This document shows positions 1-8,058 of a DNA stretch of 64,000 nt, in pieces. Every line of letters starts with the position of its first letter. The stretch's first letter is position 1. Made by a program: the position numbers and the translations under genes. The stretch comes from Pelomonas asaccharophilus_A. GTDB taxonomy: Bacteria; Pseudomonadota; Gammaproteobacteria; Burkholderiales; Burkholderiaceae_C. The notes beneath the pieces were generated by a model. The model ran no database searches. It worked only from the letters and a program-made list of their open reading frames with translations, and was not told the DNA's origin. Where the stretch lies: the NCBI RefSeq assembly GCF_031458115.1, contig NZ_JAVDXV010000001.1, positions 620,001 to 684,000 on the forward strand, written 5' to 3'.

Positions 1-1
1 C

Positions 2-1120
2 AAGCTGCCCTTGCTGTGCACGGCACTGCTGACGGTCCTGTTGACGGCATGCGGCAAGCAGTCCGCCGCCCCCGAGCCCGAGCGCGCCGTGCGGACGCAA
101 CTCGTCAACGCTGGCACGGCCAGCGCCTCCCATGAGTATGCGGCCGAGGTGAAGGCGCGGGTCGAATCAAGGCTGTCCTTCCGCGTGCCGGGCAAGCTGC
201 TGGTGCGTTCGGTGAACCTGGGCGATTCGGTCAAGGCAGGCCAGGCACTGGCGCGCATCGATGCCCAGGACCTGAAGCTGGCCGAAGCCGCCGCCACCGC
301 AGGCGTGGCCGCCGCACGCACCAACCGGGACCAGGCCGGTGCCGACTACAAGCGCTTCGTGGACCTGCAGCGCCAGGGCTTCATCAGTGCGGCCGAGCTG
401 GAGCGGCGCGATTCGGTGTTCAAGGCCGCGCAGGCGCAGTTGGAGCAGGCCAAGGCCCAGGCCGACGTGCAGGGCAACCAGGCGGGCTATGCCCAGCTCG
501 TCGCCGATGGCGCGGGCGTGGTGACCGGCGTGGATGCCGAGCCGGGCCAGGTGCTGGCGGCCGGCACACCGGTGGTGCGCGTGGCGCTGGATGGCCCCCG
601 CGACATCGTCTTCGCCGTGCCGGAGGACAAGATCGCTCAGGTGAAGCTCGCTGCCGCGCAGCCGGGCGCGTTGAAGGTGCGGCTGTGGGGCAGCACCGAG
701 ACGGCGCCGCTGAAGCTGCGTGAAGTGGCGGCCGCGGCAGACCCGGTCACGCGCACCTTCCTCATCAAGGCCGATGCCGGCAAGCTGGACGTGAAGCTGG
801 GCCAGAGCGCCACCGTGGTGCTGGAGCTGCCGCCGGTGCCGGGCGTCGTGAAGCTGCCGCTGTCGGCGGTGTTGCAGCAGGCCGGTAAGACCTCCGTGTG
901 GGTGCTGGATCCGGCATCGATGACCGTCAAGCCGGTGCCGGTGCAGGTGGGTGGCGCCGATGGCAACGAGGTCGTCATCGCCGGTGGCCTGGCGGCCGGC
1001 CAGGAGGTGGTGGTGGCCGGGGTGCATGTGCTGAACCCAGGGCAGAAGGTCAAGCGCTACGTGCCGCCGCGCACGACGGCCGCGCCCGCCGCTCCGGCAG
1101 CTCCTGCGGCCTCACGCTGA
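2..1120 (+). CDS. RND efflux periplasmic adaptor lipoprotein (5'-truncated)
   Basis: Membrane-fusion (HlyD/AcrA-type) subunit that links an RND inner-membrane pump to an outer-membrane channel. The frame is open to the window edge. The lipoprotein signal ends in a lipobox LTAC with the modified Cys at bases 50-52, so only the first few codons are missing. A biotinyl/lipoyl-like hairpin follows (RVPGKLLVRSVNLGDSVKAG), then an alpha-helical hairpin rich in Ala, Gln and Lys, a beta-barrel and a membrane-proximal domain. The tail is Ala/Pro-rich. The permease gene starts 13 bp downstream, which supports one operon. No outer-membrane channel gene or regulator is visible. The substrate cannot be read from sequence. 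Confidence 0.9.
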   Translation, partial: KLPLLCTALLTVLLTACGKQSAAPEPERAVRTQLVNAGTASASHEYAAEVKARVESRLSFRVPGKLLVRSVNLGDSVKAGQALARIDAQDLKLAEAAATAGVAAARTNRDQAGADYKRFVDLQRQGFISAAELERRDSVFKAAQAQLEQAKAQADVQGNQAGYAQLVADGAGVVTGVDAEPGQVLAAGTPVVRVALDGPRDIVFAVPEDKIAQVKLAAAQPGALKVRLWGSTETAPLKLREVAAAADPVTRTFLIKADAGKLDVKLGQSATVVLELPPVPGVVKLPLSAVLQQAGKTSVWVLDPASMTVKPVPVQVGGADGNEVVIAGGLAAGQEVVVAGVHVLNPGQKVKRYVPPRTTAAPAAPAAPAASR

Positions 1121-1133
1121 GCCGGGGCCGCGC

Positions 1134-4100
1134 ATGAACATTCCGCCGAACAAGGCCTCGCTGGCCGAAGGCTTCAACGTCTCGCGCTGGGCGCTGGAGC
1201 ACCCGGCGCTGACGCGCTATTTGATGGTCGTGCTGATGGTGATGGGCTTCGCGGCCTATTTTCAGCTGGGCCAGGACGAGGACCCGCCGTTCACCTTCCG
1301 CGCCATGGTCATCCAGGCCTTCTGGCCGGGCGCCACGGCGCAGCAGATGGCCGACCAGGTCACCGACAAGATCGAGAAGACGCTGCAGGAGGTGAACCAT
1401 GCGGACAAGATCCGTTCGTACACCAAGCCCGGCGAGTCCCTGACGGTCTTCCAGCTGAAGGACAACACGCCGCCCAAGGAGGTGCCCGACCTCTGGTACC
1501 AGGTGCGCAAGAAGATCGGTGACATGCGCTCCACGCTGCCGCAAGGCGTGCTGGGGCCGGTGTTCAACGACGAGTTCGGTGACGTTTACGGTTCCATCTA
1601 CGCGCTGTCTGCCGACGGCTTCACGCGCGAGGAGCTGCGCGAGCATGCCGATCGCGTGCGCCAGGCCCTGCTGCAGGTCAAGGACGTGGCCAAGGTGGAG
1701 ATCTTCGGCATCCAGCCCGAGAAGCTCTTCATCGAGGTTTCGCAGAAGCGCCTGGCCCAGATGGGCCTGGACTTCAGCCAGGTGCTCAACCAGATCGGCG
1801 CGCAGAACGCGGTTGAAGGCGCCGGCCTGCTGAACGCCGGCAGCGCCAACTTCCAGGTGCGCGTGCAAGGTCAGTTCAGCTCGCCGCAGGCGCTGGCCGA
1901 CGTGCCCATCCGCGCGGTGAACCCGCAAACCGGTGTGGCCAGCCAGTTCCGCCTGGGTGACATCGCCGAGATCAAGCGTGCCTACGTCGATCCGCCGGCC
2001 ACGAAGGTGCGGCACCAGGGCAAGGAAGTGCTGGCACTGGGCGTGTCCATGGCCAAGGGTGGCGACATCATCGCGATGGGCAAGGCACTCGGCGTGACGT
2101 TGAAGGCCATAGAGCGCGACTTGCCGGCTGGCGTGCAGCTGGAACAGGTGCAGGACCAGCCCAAGGCCGTGTCGACGTCGGTGGGCGAGTTCGTTCGCGT
2201 GCTCATCGAGGCCGTGGTCATCGTGCTGGCGGTCAGCTTCATTTCGCTGGGCCTGCACACGCGGCCGCTGCGCATCGACGTGTGGCCGGGGCTGGTGGTG
2301 GCCATCACCATTCCGCTGGTGCTGGCGATCACGTTCGTGACGATGTTCTATTGGGGCGTGGGCCTGCACAAGATCTCGCTGGGCTCGCTGATCATCGCGC
2401 TGGGGCTGCTGGTGGACGACGCCATCATTGCCGTCGAGATGATGGTGCGCAAGCTCGAAGAGGGCTACGACAAGATGCACGCGGCCACCTACGCCTACGA
2501 CGCGACGGCCATGCCCATGCTGACCGGCACGCTGATCACGGCGGTGGGCTTTCTGCCCATCGGCCTGGCCAAGTCCACCGTGGGTGAGTACACCTTCGCG
2601 ATCTTTGCCGTCACGGCCGCGTCGCTGGTCATTTCCTGGGTGGTGTCGGTCTATTTCGTGCCCTACTTGGGCGCGCTGCTGCTGAAGGCCAAGCCAGCCG
2701 CCGACGGCGAGGTGCACGAGCTGTTCGACACGCCGTTCTACAACCGCTTCCGCGGCATGGTGCGCTGGTGCGTGGAGAACCGCTGGAAGACCATCGCCAT
2801 CACGGGGCTGGTCTTCGTGCTGGGTCTGCTGGGCATGGGCAAGGTGCAGCAGCAGTTCTTCCCGGATTCCAGCCGGCCCGAGGTCCTGGTGGACCTGTGG
2901 CTGCCCGAGGGTTCGACGATGCAGGAGACCGAGGCGCTGGCCAAGCGCTTCGAGGCCCGCATGCTGAAGGAAGAGGGCATCGCGACGGTGACGGGCTGGG
3001 TCGGCTCCGGCGTGCCGCGCTTCTACCTGCCGCTGGACCAGATCTTTCCGCAGGTCAACGTCACGCAGTACATCCTGCTGCCCAAGGGCCTGACCGAGCG
3101 CGAAGAGCTGAGGCAGCGCCTGCCGCAGGTGTTGGCCGAAGAGTTCCCTGAGGCGCGCGGCCGCGTGAAGCTGCTGCCCAACGGCCCGCCGGTGCCTTAC
3201 CCGGTGCAGTTCCGCGTGACCGGTGCCGATCCCAAGGTCGTGCGCGACTGGGCCGACAAGGCCAAGGACATCCTGCGCGCCAACGCCGACATGCGCGGCG
3301 TCAACGACAACTGGAACGAGAACGTCAAGATCCTGCGCCTGCACGTGGACCAGGACAAGGCGCGCGCGCTGGGCGTGACCAGCCAGAGCCTGGCGCAGGC
3401 GTCGCGCACGCTGCTGTCGGGCACCGTGGTCGGCCAGTACCGTGAGGCCGACAAGCTCATCGACATCGTGCTGCGCCAGCCGCTGAATGAGCGTGCCGTC
3501 ATCACCGACCTGGCCAACGCCAACCTGCCGACCACGTCGGGACGCACCATCCCGATGACGCAGATCGCCAAGGTCCAGTTCGACTGGGAGCCGGGCGTCA
3601 TGTGGCGCGAGGGCCGCAACTACGCGGTGACCGTGCAGGGCGATGTCGCCGAAGGTCTGCAGGGCGCCACCGTCACCAAGGCCGTCTGGCCCAAGCTGGA
3701 CGAGTTGCAGAAGCAGATGCCGACCGGCTACCGCATCGAGATCGCCGGTGCCGTGGAGGAAAGCAGCAAGGGCCAGGGCTCCATCGCGGCCGGCGTGCCC
3801 ATCATGCTGTTCATCACCTTCACGCTGCTGATGCTGCAGCTGCAGAGCTTCAGCCGCGCGATGCTGGTGTTCTTGACCGGTCCGCTGGGTATTGCCGGCG
3901 TTGCGATGGCGTTGCTGCTGCTGAACCGGCCGTTCGGCTTCGTCGCGCTGCTGGGCGTCATCGCGCTGATGGGCATGATCATGCGCAACTCGGTCATCCT
4001 CATCGACCAGATCGAGCAGGATCGCGCCCGCGGCGTCCCCGACTGGTCGGCCATCGTCGAATCGGCCGTGCGGCGCTTCCGCCCCATCGTGCTGACGGCC

Positions 4101-4304
4101 GCAGCGGCGGTGCTGGCCATGATCCCGCTGTCGCGCAGCGTGTTCTGGGGCCCGATGGCGGTGGCCATCATGGGCGGCCTCATCGTCGCCACCGTGCTGA
4201 CGCTGCTGGCGCTGCCGGCGATGTACGCCGCTTGGTTCCGCGTGATGCGCCCGCAAGAGGAAGAAAACAGCCGCTTGCACAGCGAACTGCCGGCTCAGCC
4301 GTAA
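1134..4304 (+). CDS. RND efflux pump inner-membrane permease (AcrB family)
   Basis: Proton-driven inner-membrane transporter of 1056 aa, the usual length for AcrB-type permeases. The N-terminal transmembrane helix (LTRYLMVVLMVMGFAAYF) precedes the first large periplasmic loop. The central membrane block carries the paired acidic residues of the proton relay, Asp428 and Asp429, in GLLVDDAIIAVEMM. A second half repeats the plan and has the C-terminal motif GVIALMGMIMRNSVILIDQ. It probably has 12 membrane segments, by family analogy. It is coupled to the adaptor gene just upstream. The sequence looks more like the branch of AcrB-like pumps common in environmental proteobacteria than E. coli AcrB, so drug specificity should not be assumed. 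Confidence 0.93.
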   Translation: MNIPPNKASLAEGFNVSRWALEHPALTRYLMVVLMVMGFAAYFQLGQDEDPPFTFRAMVIQAFWPGATAQQMADQVTDKIEKTLQEVNHADKIRSYTKPGESLTVFQLKDNTPPKEVPDLWYQVRKKIGDMRSTLPQGVLGPVFNDEFGDVYGSIYALSADGFTREELREHADRVRQALLQVKDVAKVEIFGIQPEKLFIEVSQKRLAQMGLDFSQVLNQIGAQNAVEGAGLLNAGSANFQVRVQGQFSSPQALADVPIRAVNPQTGVASQFRLGDIAEIKRAYVDPPATKVRHQGKEVLALGVSMAKGGDIIAMGKALGVTLKAIERDLPAGVQLEQVQDQPKAVSTSVGEFVRVLIEAVVIVLAVSFISLGLHTRPLRIDVWPGLVVAITIPLVLAITFVTMFYWGVGLHKISLGSLIIALGLLVDDAIIAVEMMVRKLEEGYDKMHAATYAYDATAMPMLTGTLITAVGFLPIGLAKSTVGEYTFAIFAVTAASLVISWVVSVYFVPYLGALLLKAKPAADGEVHELFDTPFYNRFRGMVRWCVENRWKTIAITGLVFVLGLLGMGKVQQQFFPDSSRPEVLVDLWLPEGSTMQETEALAKRFEARMLKEEGIATVTGWVGSGVPRFYLPLDQIFPQVNVTQYILLPKGLTEREELRQRLPQVLAEEFPEARGRVKLLPNGPPVPYPVQFRVTGADPKVVRDWADKAKDILRANADMRGVNDNWNENVKILRLHVDQDKARALGVTSQSLAQASRTLLSGTVVGQYREADKLIDIVLRQPLNERAVITDLANANLPTTSGRTIPMTQIAKVQFDWEPGVMWREGRNYAVTVQGDVAEGLQGATVTKAVWPKLDELQKQMPTGYRIEIAGAVEESSKGQGSIAAGVPIMLFITFTLLMLQLQSFSRAMLVFLTGPLGIAGVAMALLLLNRPFGFVALLGVIALMGMIMRNSVILIDQIEQDRARGVPDWSAIVESAVRRFRPIVLTAAAAVLAMIPLSRSVFWGPMAVAIMGGLIVATVLTLLALPAMYAAWFRVMRPQEEENSRLHSELPAQP

Positions 4305-4366
4305 CAGCGCGACTAGGGTTTTGCCGCCCCGTACGCGGGGGCGGCGGCCAAAGCGCGCGGCATCGC

Positions 4367-4372
4367 TACAAT
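4367..4372 (+). promoter_or_regulatory. -10 box for tRNA-Leu(TAG)/tig
   Basis: TACAAT lies 65 bp before the tRNA. The surrounding 17 bases (GCTACAATCGCCGGTTT) recur exactly upstream of ndk at about 40503, which suggests a shared housekeeping promoter core. No convincing -35 box is visible. A GC-rich stem without a T tract (4323-4345) sits just upstream, after the permease stop codon. Confidence 0.4.
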
Positions 4373-4436
4373 CGCCGGTTTGCCGAATCGCCTACGGGGC
4401 TGCCCTTCTTGAGCAGCCCAACCAGAACATCCCGTT

Positions 4437-4523
4437 GCGCGGGTGGCGAAATTGGTAGACGCACCAGGTTTAGGTCCTGACGCCTTCACGGGCGTGCCGG
4501 TTCGAGTCCGGCCCCGCGCACCA
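4437..4523 (+). tRNA. tRNA-Leu (anticodon TAG)
   Basis: An 87-nt class II tRNA. The acceptor stem GCGCGGG pairs with CCCGCGC, followed by discriminator A and an encoded CCA. The anticodon TAG is at 4471-4473 in the loop TTTAGGT. The long variable arm and the T arm (GCCGG/CCGGC around TTCGAGT) are intact. It lies 27 bp upstream of the tig start, and tRNA and tig may share a transcript. Confidence 0.96.
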
Positions 4524-4550
4524 CTGTCATCAACTGTTCCCGAGTCCATC

Positions 4551-5864
4551 ATGGCCGTCACCGTCGAAACCCTCGAAAAGCTGGAACGCCGCATCACCCT
4601 GCACGTGGCGGCCGCTGACATCAACAGCGAAGTCGAAGCCCGTCTGAAGAAGCTGGCCCGTACCGTCAAGGCCGACGGCTTCCGTCCCGGCAAGGTGCCG
4701 ATGAATGTCGTGGCCCAGCGCTACGGCTACTCGGTGCAGTACGAAGTCGTCAACGACAAGCTCGGCGCCGCCTTCAACACCGCCGCCAACGAAGCCCAGC
4801 TGCGCGTGGCCGGCATGCCCCGCATCGAGCAGAAGAACGAAGCGCCCGAAGGCCAGATGGCTTTCGACGCGACCTTCGAGGTCTACCCCGAGGTCAAGAT
4901 CAACGATCTGGCCACTGCTGAGGTCGAGCGCGTCTCCAGCGACGTGACCGACGAAGCCATCGACAAGACCGTCGAGATCCTGCGCAAGCAGCGCCGCAGC
5001 TTCGCCCAGCGCGCCGCTGCCGATGTGGCCGCCGTGGGCGACCGCGTCACCATCGACTTCGAAGGCAAGATCGACGGCGAGCCCTTCCAGGGCGGCAAGG
5101 CCGAAGGCTTCCAGTTCCTGATCGGCGAAGGCCAGATGCTGGAGCAGTTCGACGCTGCCGTGCGTGGCATGAAGGCCGGCGAGAGCAAGACCTTCCCGCT
5201 GCAGTTCCCCGAGGACTACCACGGCAAGGACGTGGCCGGCAAGGAAGCCGACTTCCTGGTCACGGTCAAGAAGATCGAAGCCCAGCACCTGCCCGAAGTG
5301 AACGAGGCGTTCGCCAAGTCGCTGGGCATCAAGGACGCCACCGTCGAAGCCCTGCGCGCTGACATCAAGAAGAACCTCGAGCGCGAAGTGAAGTTCCGCG
5401 TGCTGGCTCGCAACAAGGGCGCTGTCATGGATGCTCTGGTTGCTGCCTCCGAGCTGGACGTGCCCAACGCCCTGGTGCAAGGCGAAGCCGAGCGCATGGT
5501 GGGGCAGGCTCGTGAAGACCTGAAGAAGCGCGGCGTCAAGGATGCCGACAAGGCCGAGATCCCCGCCGACATCTTCAAGCCGCAAGCCGAGCGCCGCGTG
5601 CGCCTGGGTCTGGTGGTGGCCGAGCTGGTGCGTGCCAACGATCTGCAGGCCAAGCCGGCCCAACTGCAGGCTCACATCGAAGAGCTGTCGCAGAGCTACG
5701 AGAAGCCCGCCGAAGTGATGCGCTGGTACCTGAGCGACCGTGAGCGCATGGCCGAAGTGGAAGCCGTCGTTGTCGAGAACAACGTCACGGACTTCGTGCT
5801 GGCCAAGGCCAAGGTCACTGACAAGGCCCTGCCGTTCGACGAGCTGATGGCTCAGGGCAACTAA
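4551..5864 (+). CDS. tig: Trigger factor
   Basis: Ribosome-associated chaperone and peptidyl-prolyl isomerase, 437 aa. I chose the ATG at 4551, since the frame upstream runs through the tRNA. The ribosome-docking signature GFRPGKVP is at residues 43-50. The FKBP-type domain starts near GDRVTIDFEGKIDGEPFQGG, and the helical chaperone C-terminus follows. It heads the tig-clpP-clpX-lon quality-control cluster and is closed by a strong terminator, so clpP probably has its own promoter. Confidence 0.97.
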   Translation: MAVTVETLEKLERRITLHVAAADINSEVEARLKKLARTVKADGFRPGKVPMNVVAQRYGYSVQYEVVNDKLGAAFNTAANEAQLRVAGMPRIEQKNEAPEGQMAFDATFEVYPEVKINDLATAEVERVSSDVTDEAIDKTVEILRKQRRSFAQRAAADVAAVGDRVTIDFEGKIDGEPFQGGKAEGFQFLIGEGQMLEQFDAAVRGMKAGESKTFPLQFPEDYHGKDVAGKEADFLVTVKKIEAQHLPEVNEAFAKSLGIKDATVEALRADIKKNLEREVKFRVLARNKGAVMDALVAASELDVPNALVQGEAERMVGQAREDLKKRGVKDADKAEIPADIFKPQAERRVRLGLVVAELVRANDLQAKPAQLQAHIEELSQSYEKPAEVMRWYLSDRERMAEVEAVVVENNVTDFVLAKAKVTDKALPFDELMAQGN

Positions 5865-5882
5865 GAAGCCACACGTCAGATG

Positions 5883-5915
5883 AGGCGCCGCGCCGCAAGG
5901 CCCGGCGCCTTCTTT
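5883..5915 (+). terminator. Rho-independent terminator after tig
   Basis: Stem AGGCGCCG (5883-5890) pairs with CGGCGCCT (5903-5910) and is followed by TCTTTC. Confidence 0.8.
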
Positions 5916-5975
5916 CTTGCGTGGCCATAATTCGCCCCCATGTCAGCCGACAACGTCAAATTTCCAAGGATCTGA

Positions 5976-6584
5976 ATGAGCGCGCTTGAAACCAGCAATC
6001 TGGGCATGGTGCCCATGGTCATCGAACAGTCGGGCCGCGGTGAGCGCGCCTACGACATCTACTCGCGCCTGCTGCGCGAGCGCATCATCTTCCTGGTCGG
6101 CCCGGTCAACGACGCGGTCGCGAACCTGGTCGTCGCGCAGCTGCTGTTCCTGGAGAGCGAGAACCCCGACAAGGAAATCTCGCTGTACATCAACAGCCCC
6201 GGCGGCAGCGTGTCGGCCGGGATGTCGATCTTCGACACCATGCAGTTCATCAAGCCCGAAGTCTCAACGCTGTGCATGGGCATGGCGGCCAGCATGGGCG
6301 CCTTCCTGCTGGCGGCCGGCGCCAAGGGCAAGCGCTTCTCGCTGCCCAACGCCAAGGTCATGATCCACCAGCCGCTGGGCGGCGCGCAGGGCCAGGCGAC
6401 CGATATCGAGATCCATGCGCGTGAAATCCTGAAGACGCGAGAGGCTTTGAACCGCATCCTGGCCGAGCGCACCGGCCAGACGCTGGAGAAAATCCAGTCG
6501 GACACCGAGCGTGACTACTTCATGTCCGCGGCCGAGGCCAAGGATTACGGACTGATCGACCAGGTGCTGGAGCACCGCCCGTAA
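5976..6584 (+). CDS. clpP: ATP-dependent Clp protease proteolytic subunit
   Basis: Serine peptidase that forms the tetradecameric ClpP barrel and degrades substrates fed by ClpX or ClpA. It has 202 aa, the normal length including a short N-terminal propeptide. The catalytic triad is readable: Ser106 in GMAASMGA, His131 in MIHQPLGG and Asp180 in DTERD. AAGGA at 5966-5970 sits 5 bp before the ATG. A CATAAT box at 5926-5931 may be part of its promoter. clpX follows after a 134-bp gap that holds a perfect hairpin. Confidence 0.97.
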   Translation: MSALETSNLGMVPMVIEQSGRGERAYDIYSRLLRERIIFLVGPVNDAVANLVVAQLLFLESENPDKEISLYINSPGGSVSAGMSIFDTMQFIKPEVSTLCMGMAASMGAFLLAAGAKGKRFSLPNAKVMIHQPLGGAQGQATDIEIHAREILKTREALNRILAERTGQTLEKIQSDTERDYFMSAAEAKDYGLIDQVLEHRP

Positions 6585-6626
6585 GTCGTGTGGGGCTGTA
6601 ACAAGCCCCTGGATTCGCAGCGGAAT

Positions 6627-6654
6627 CGGGGCCCTTATCCCCACAAGGGCCCCG
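6627..6654 (+). other. Perfect 10-bp hairpin between clpP and clpX
   Basis: CGGGGCCCTT (6627-6636) is the exact reverse complement of AAGGGCCCCG (6645-6654), with an 8-base loop. No T run follows, so it is not a textbook terminator. It could be an RNA processing or partial termination site that sets the clpP:clpX ratio. Confidence 0.6.
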
Positions 6655-6718
6655 AGATCGTTTGGACTATCATCATTCAGGCACCCCGCCTGATTTCTGG
6701 CATCTCCCGAGCAGACCC

Positions 6719-7987
6719 ATGGCCGACAAAAAAGGCACCTCCAGCGAAAAAGTTCTGTACTGCTCGTTCTGCGGCAAGAGCCAGCACGAGGTCAAGAAAC
6801 TGATCGCCGGTCCGTCCGTGTTCATCTGCGACGAGTGCATCGAACTCTGCAATGACATCGTCCGCGACGAGATCCCGGCGCCCGAACCTGCGGCGCGTGC
6901 GGGCAAGTCCGACCTGCCCACGCCCAGCGAAATCAAGACCAGCCTGGACAACTACGTCATCGGCCAGGACGTCGCCAAGCGCACGCTGGCCGTGGCGGTC
7001 TACAACCACTACAAGCGCCTGCGCCACATGGCGGCGACCAAGGATTCGGTCGAGCTGTCCAAGAGCAACATCCTGCTGATCGGCCCCACCGGCTCCGGCA
7101 AGACGCTGCTGGCGCAGACGCTGGCGCGCCTGCTGAACGTGCCGTTCGTGATTGCCGATGCGACGACGCTGACCGAAGCCGGTTACGTCGGCGAGGACGT
7201 CGAGAACATCATCCAGAAGCTGCTGCAGAACTGCAATTACGACGTCGAGCGCGCGCAGCGCGGCATCGTCTACATCGACGAGATCGACAAGATCTCGCGC
7301 AAGGCCGACAACCCGTCCATCACGCGTGACGTGTCGGGCGAGGGCGTGCAGCAGGCGCTGCTCAAGCTCGTCGAAGGCACGATGGCCTCGGTGCCCCCGC
7401 AGGGCGGCCGCAAGCACCCGAACCAGGACTTCCTGCAGATCGACACGACCAACATCCTGTTCATCTGCGGCGGCGCGTTCGACGGCCTGGAGAAAGTCAT
7501 CCAGAACCGCAGCGAGAAGTCCGGCATCGGCTTCGGCGCGACCGTGAAGAGCAAGACCGACAAGAAGGTCGGCGAGGTCTTCCGCGAGTGCGAGCCCGAA
7601 GACATCATCAAGTTCGGCCTCATTCCTGAACTGGTCGGCCGCCTGCCCGTCGTCGCGACGCTTGGCGAACTGACTGAAGACGCGCTCGTGCAGATCCTGA
7701 CCGAGCCCAAGAACGCGCTGGTCAAGCAGTACCAGCAGCTGTTCGAGATGGACGGCGTCGAGCTGGAGATCCGCAAGCCCGCGCTGGCCGCCATCGCCCG
7801 CAAGGCACTGGCGCGCAAGACCGGCGCCCGCGGTCTGCGTTCCATCATGGAACAGTCGCTGATCGACACCATGTTCGACCTGCCGACGCTGGACGGTGTC
7901 GAGAAGGTCGTGCTGGACGAACACAACATCGAGGACGCCACGGCACGTCCCTTGCTGGTTTACCGCGAACAAAAGGCCAGCGCGTAA
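6719..7987 (+). CDS. clpX: Clp protease ATPase/unfoldase subunit
   Basis: AAA+ unfoldase that recognises tagged substrates and threads them into ClpP, 422 aa. The frame is open further upstream, but the ATG at 6719 gives the family-typical N-terminus. The zinc-binding domain has Cys15, Cys18, Cys37 and Cys40. Walker A is GPTGSGKT at 122-129 and Walker B includes Asp187-Glu188. The ClpP-docking IGF loop is present (GIGFGATVK). It stands between clpP and lon as in most betaproteobacteria. Confidence 0.97.
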   Translation: MADKKGTSSEKVLYCSFCGKSQHEVKKLIAGPSVFICDECIELCNDIVRDEIPAPEPAARAGKSDLPTPSEIKTSLDNYVIGQDVAKRTLAVAVYNHYKRLRHMAATKDSVELSKSNILLIGPTGSGKTLLAQTLARLLNVPFVIADATTLTEAGYVGEDVENIIQKLLQNCNYDVERAQRGIVYIDEIDKISRKADNPSITRDVSGEGVQQALLKLVEGTMASVPPQGGRKHPNQDFLQIDTTNILFICGGAFDGLEKVIQNRSEKSGIGFGATVKSKTDKKVGEVFRECEPEDIIKFGLIPELVGRLPVVATLGELTEDALVQILTEPKNALVKQYQQLFEMDGVELEIRKPALAAIARKALARKTGARGLRSIMEQSLIDTMFDLPTLDGVEKVVLDEHNIEDATARPLLVYREQKASA

Positions 7988-8058
7988 ACCGCCACCAAGC
8001 CCTCCAACTTGCAATCGCCCCCTCAGGCCGCACATCGGCCTGAGAAAGAGAGGTCTTC

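Noticed and set aside
1050..4280. A very long open frame on the minus strand, opposite the RND permease
   Set aside because: It is His/Arg/Gln-rich, has no recognisable motif and is fully antisense to a clear gene. High GC with third-position bias produces such frames. The same holds for long antisense frames at 8023-10503, 25034-27481, 27508-30324 and 43377-46493.
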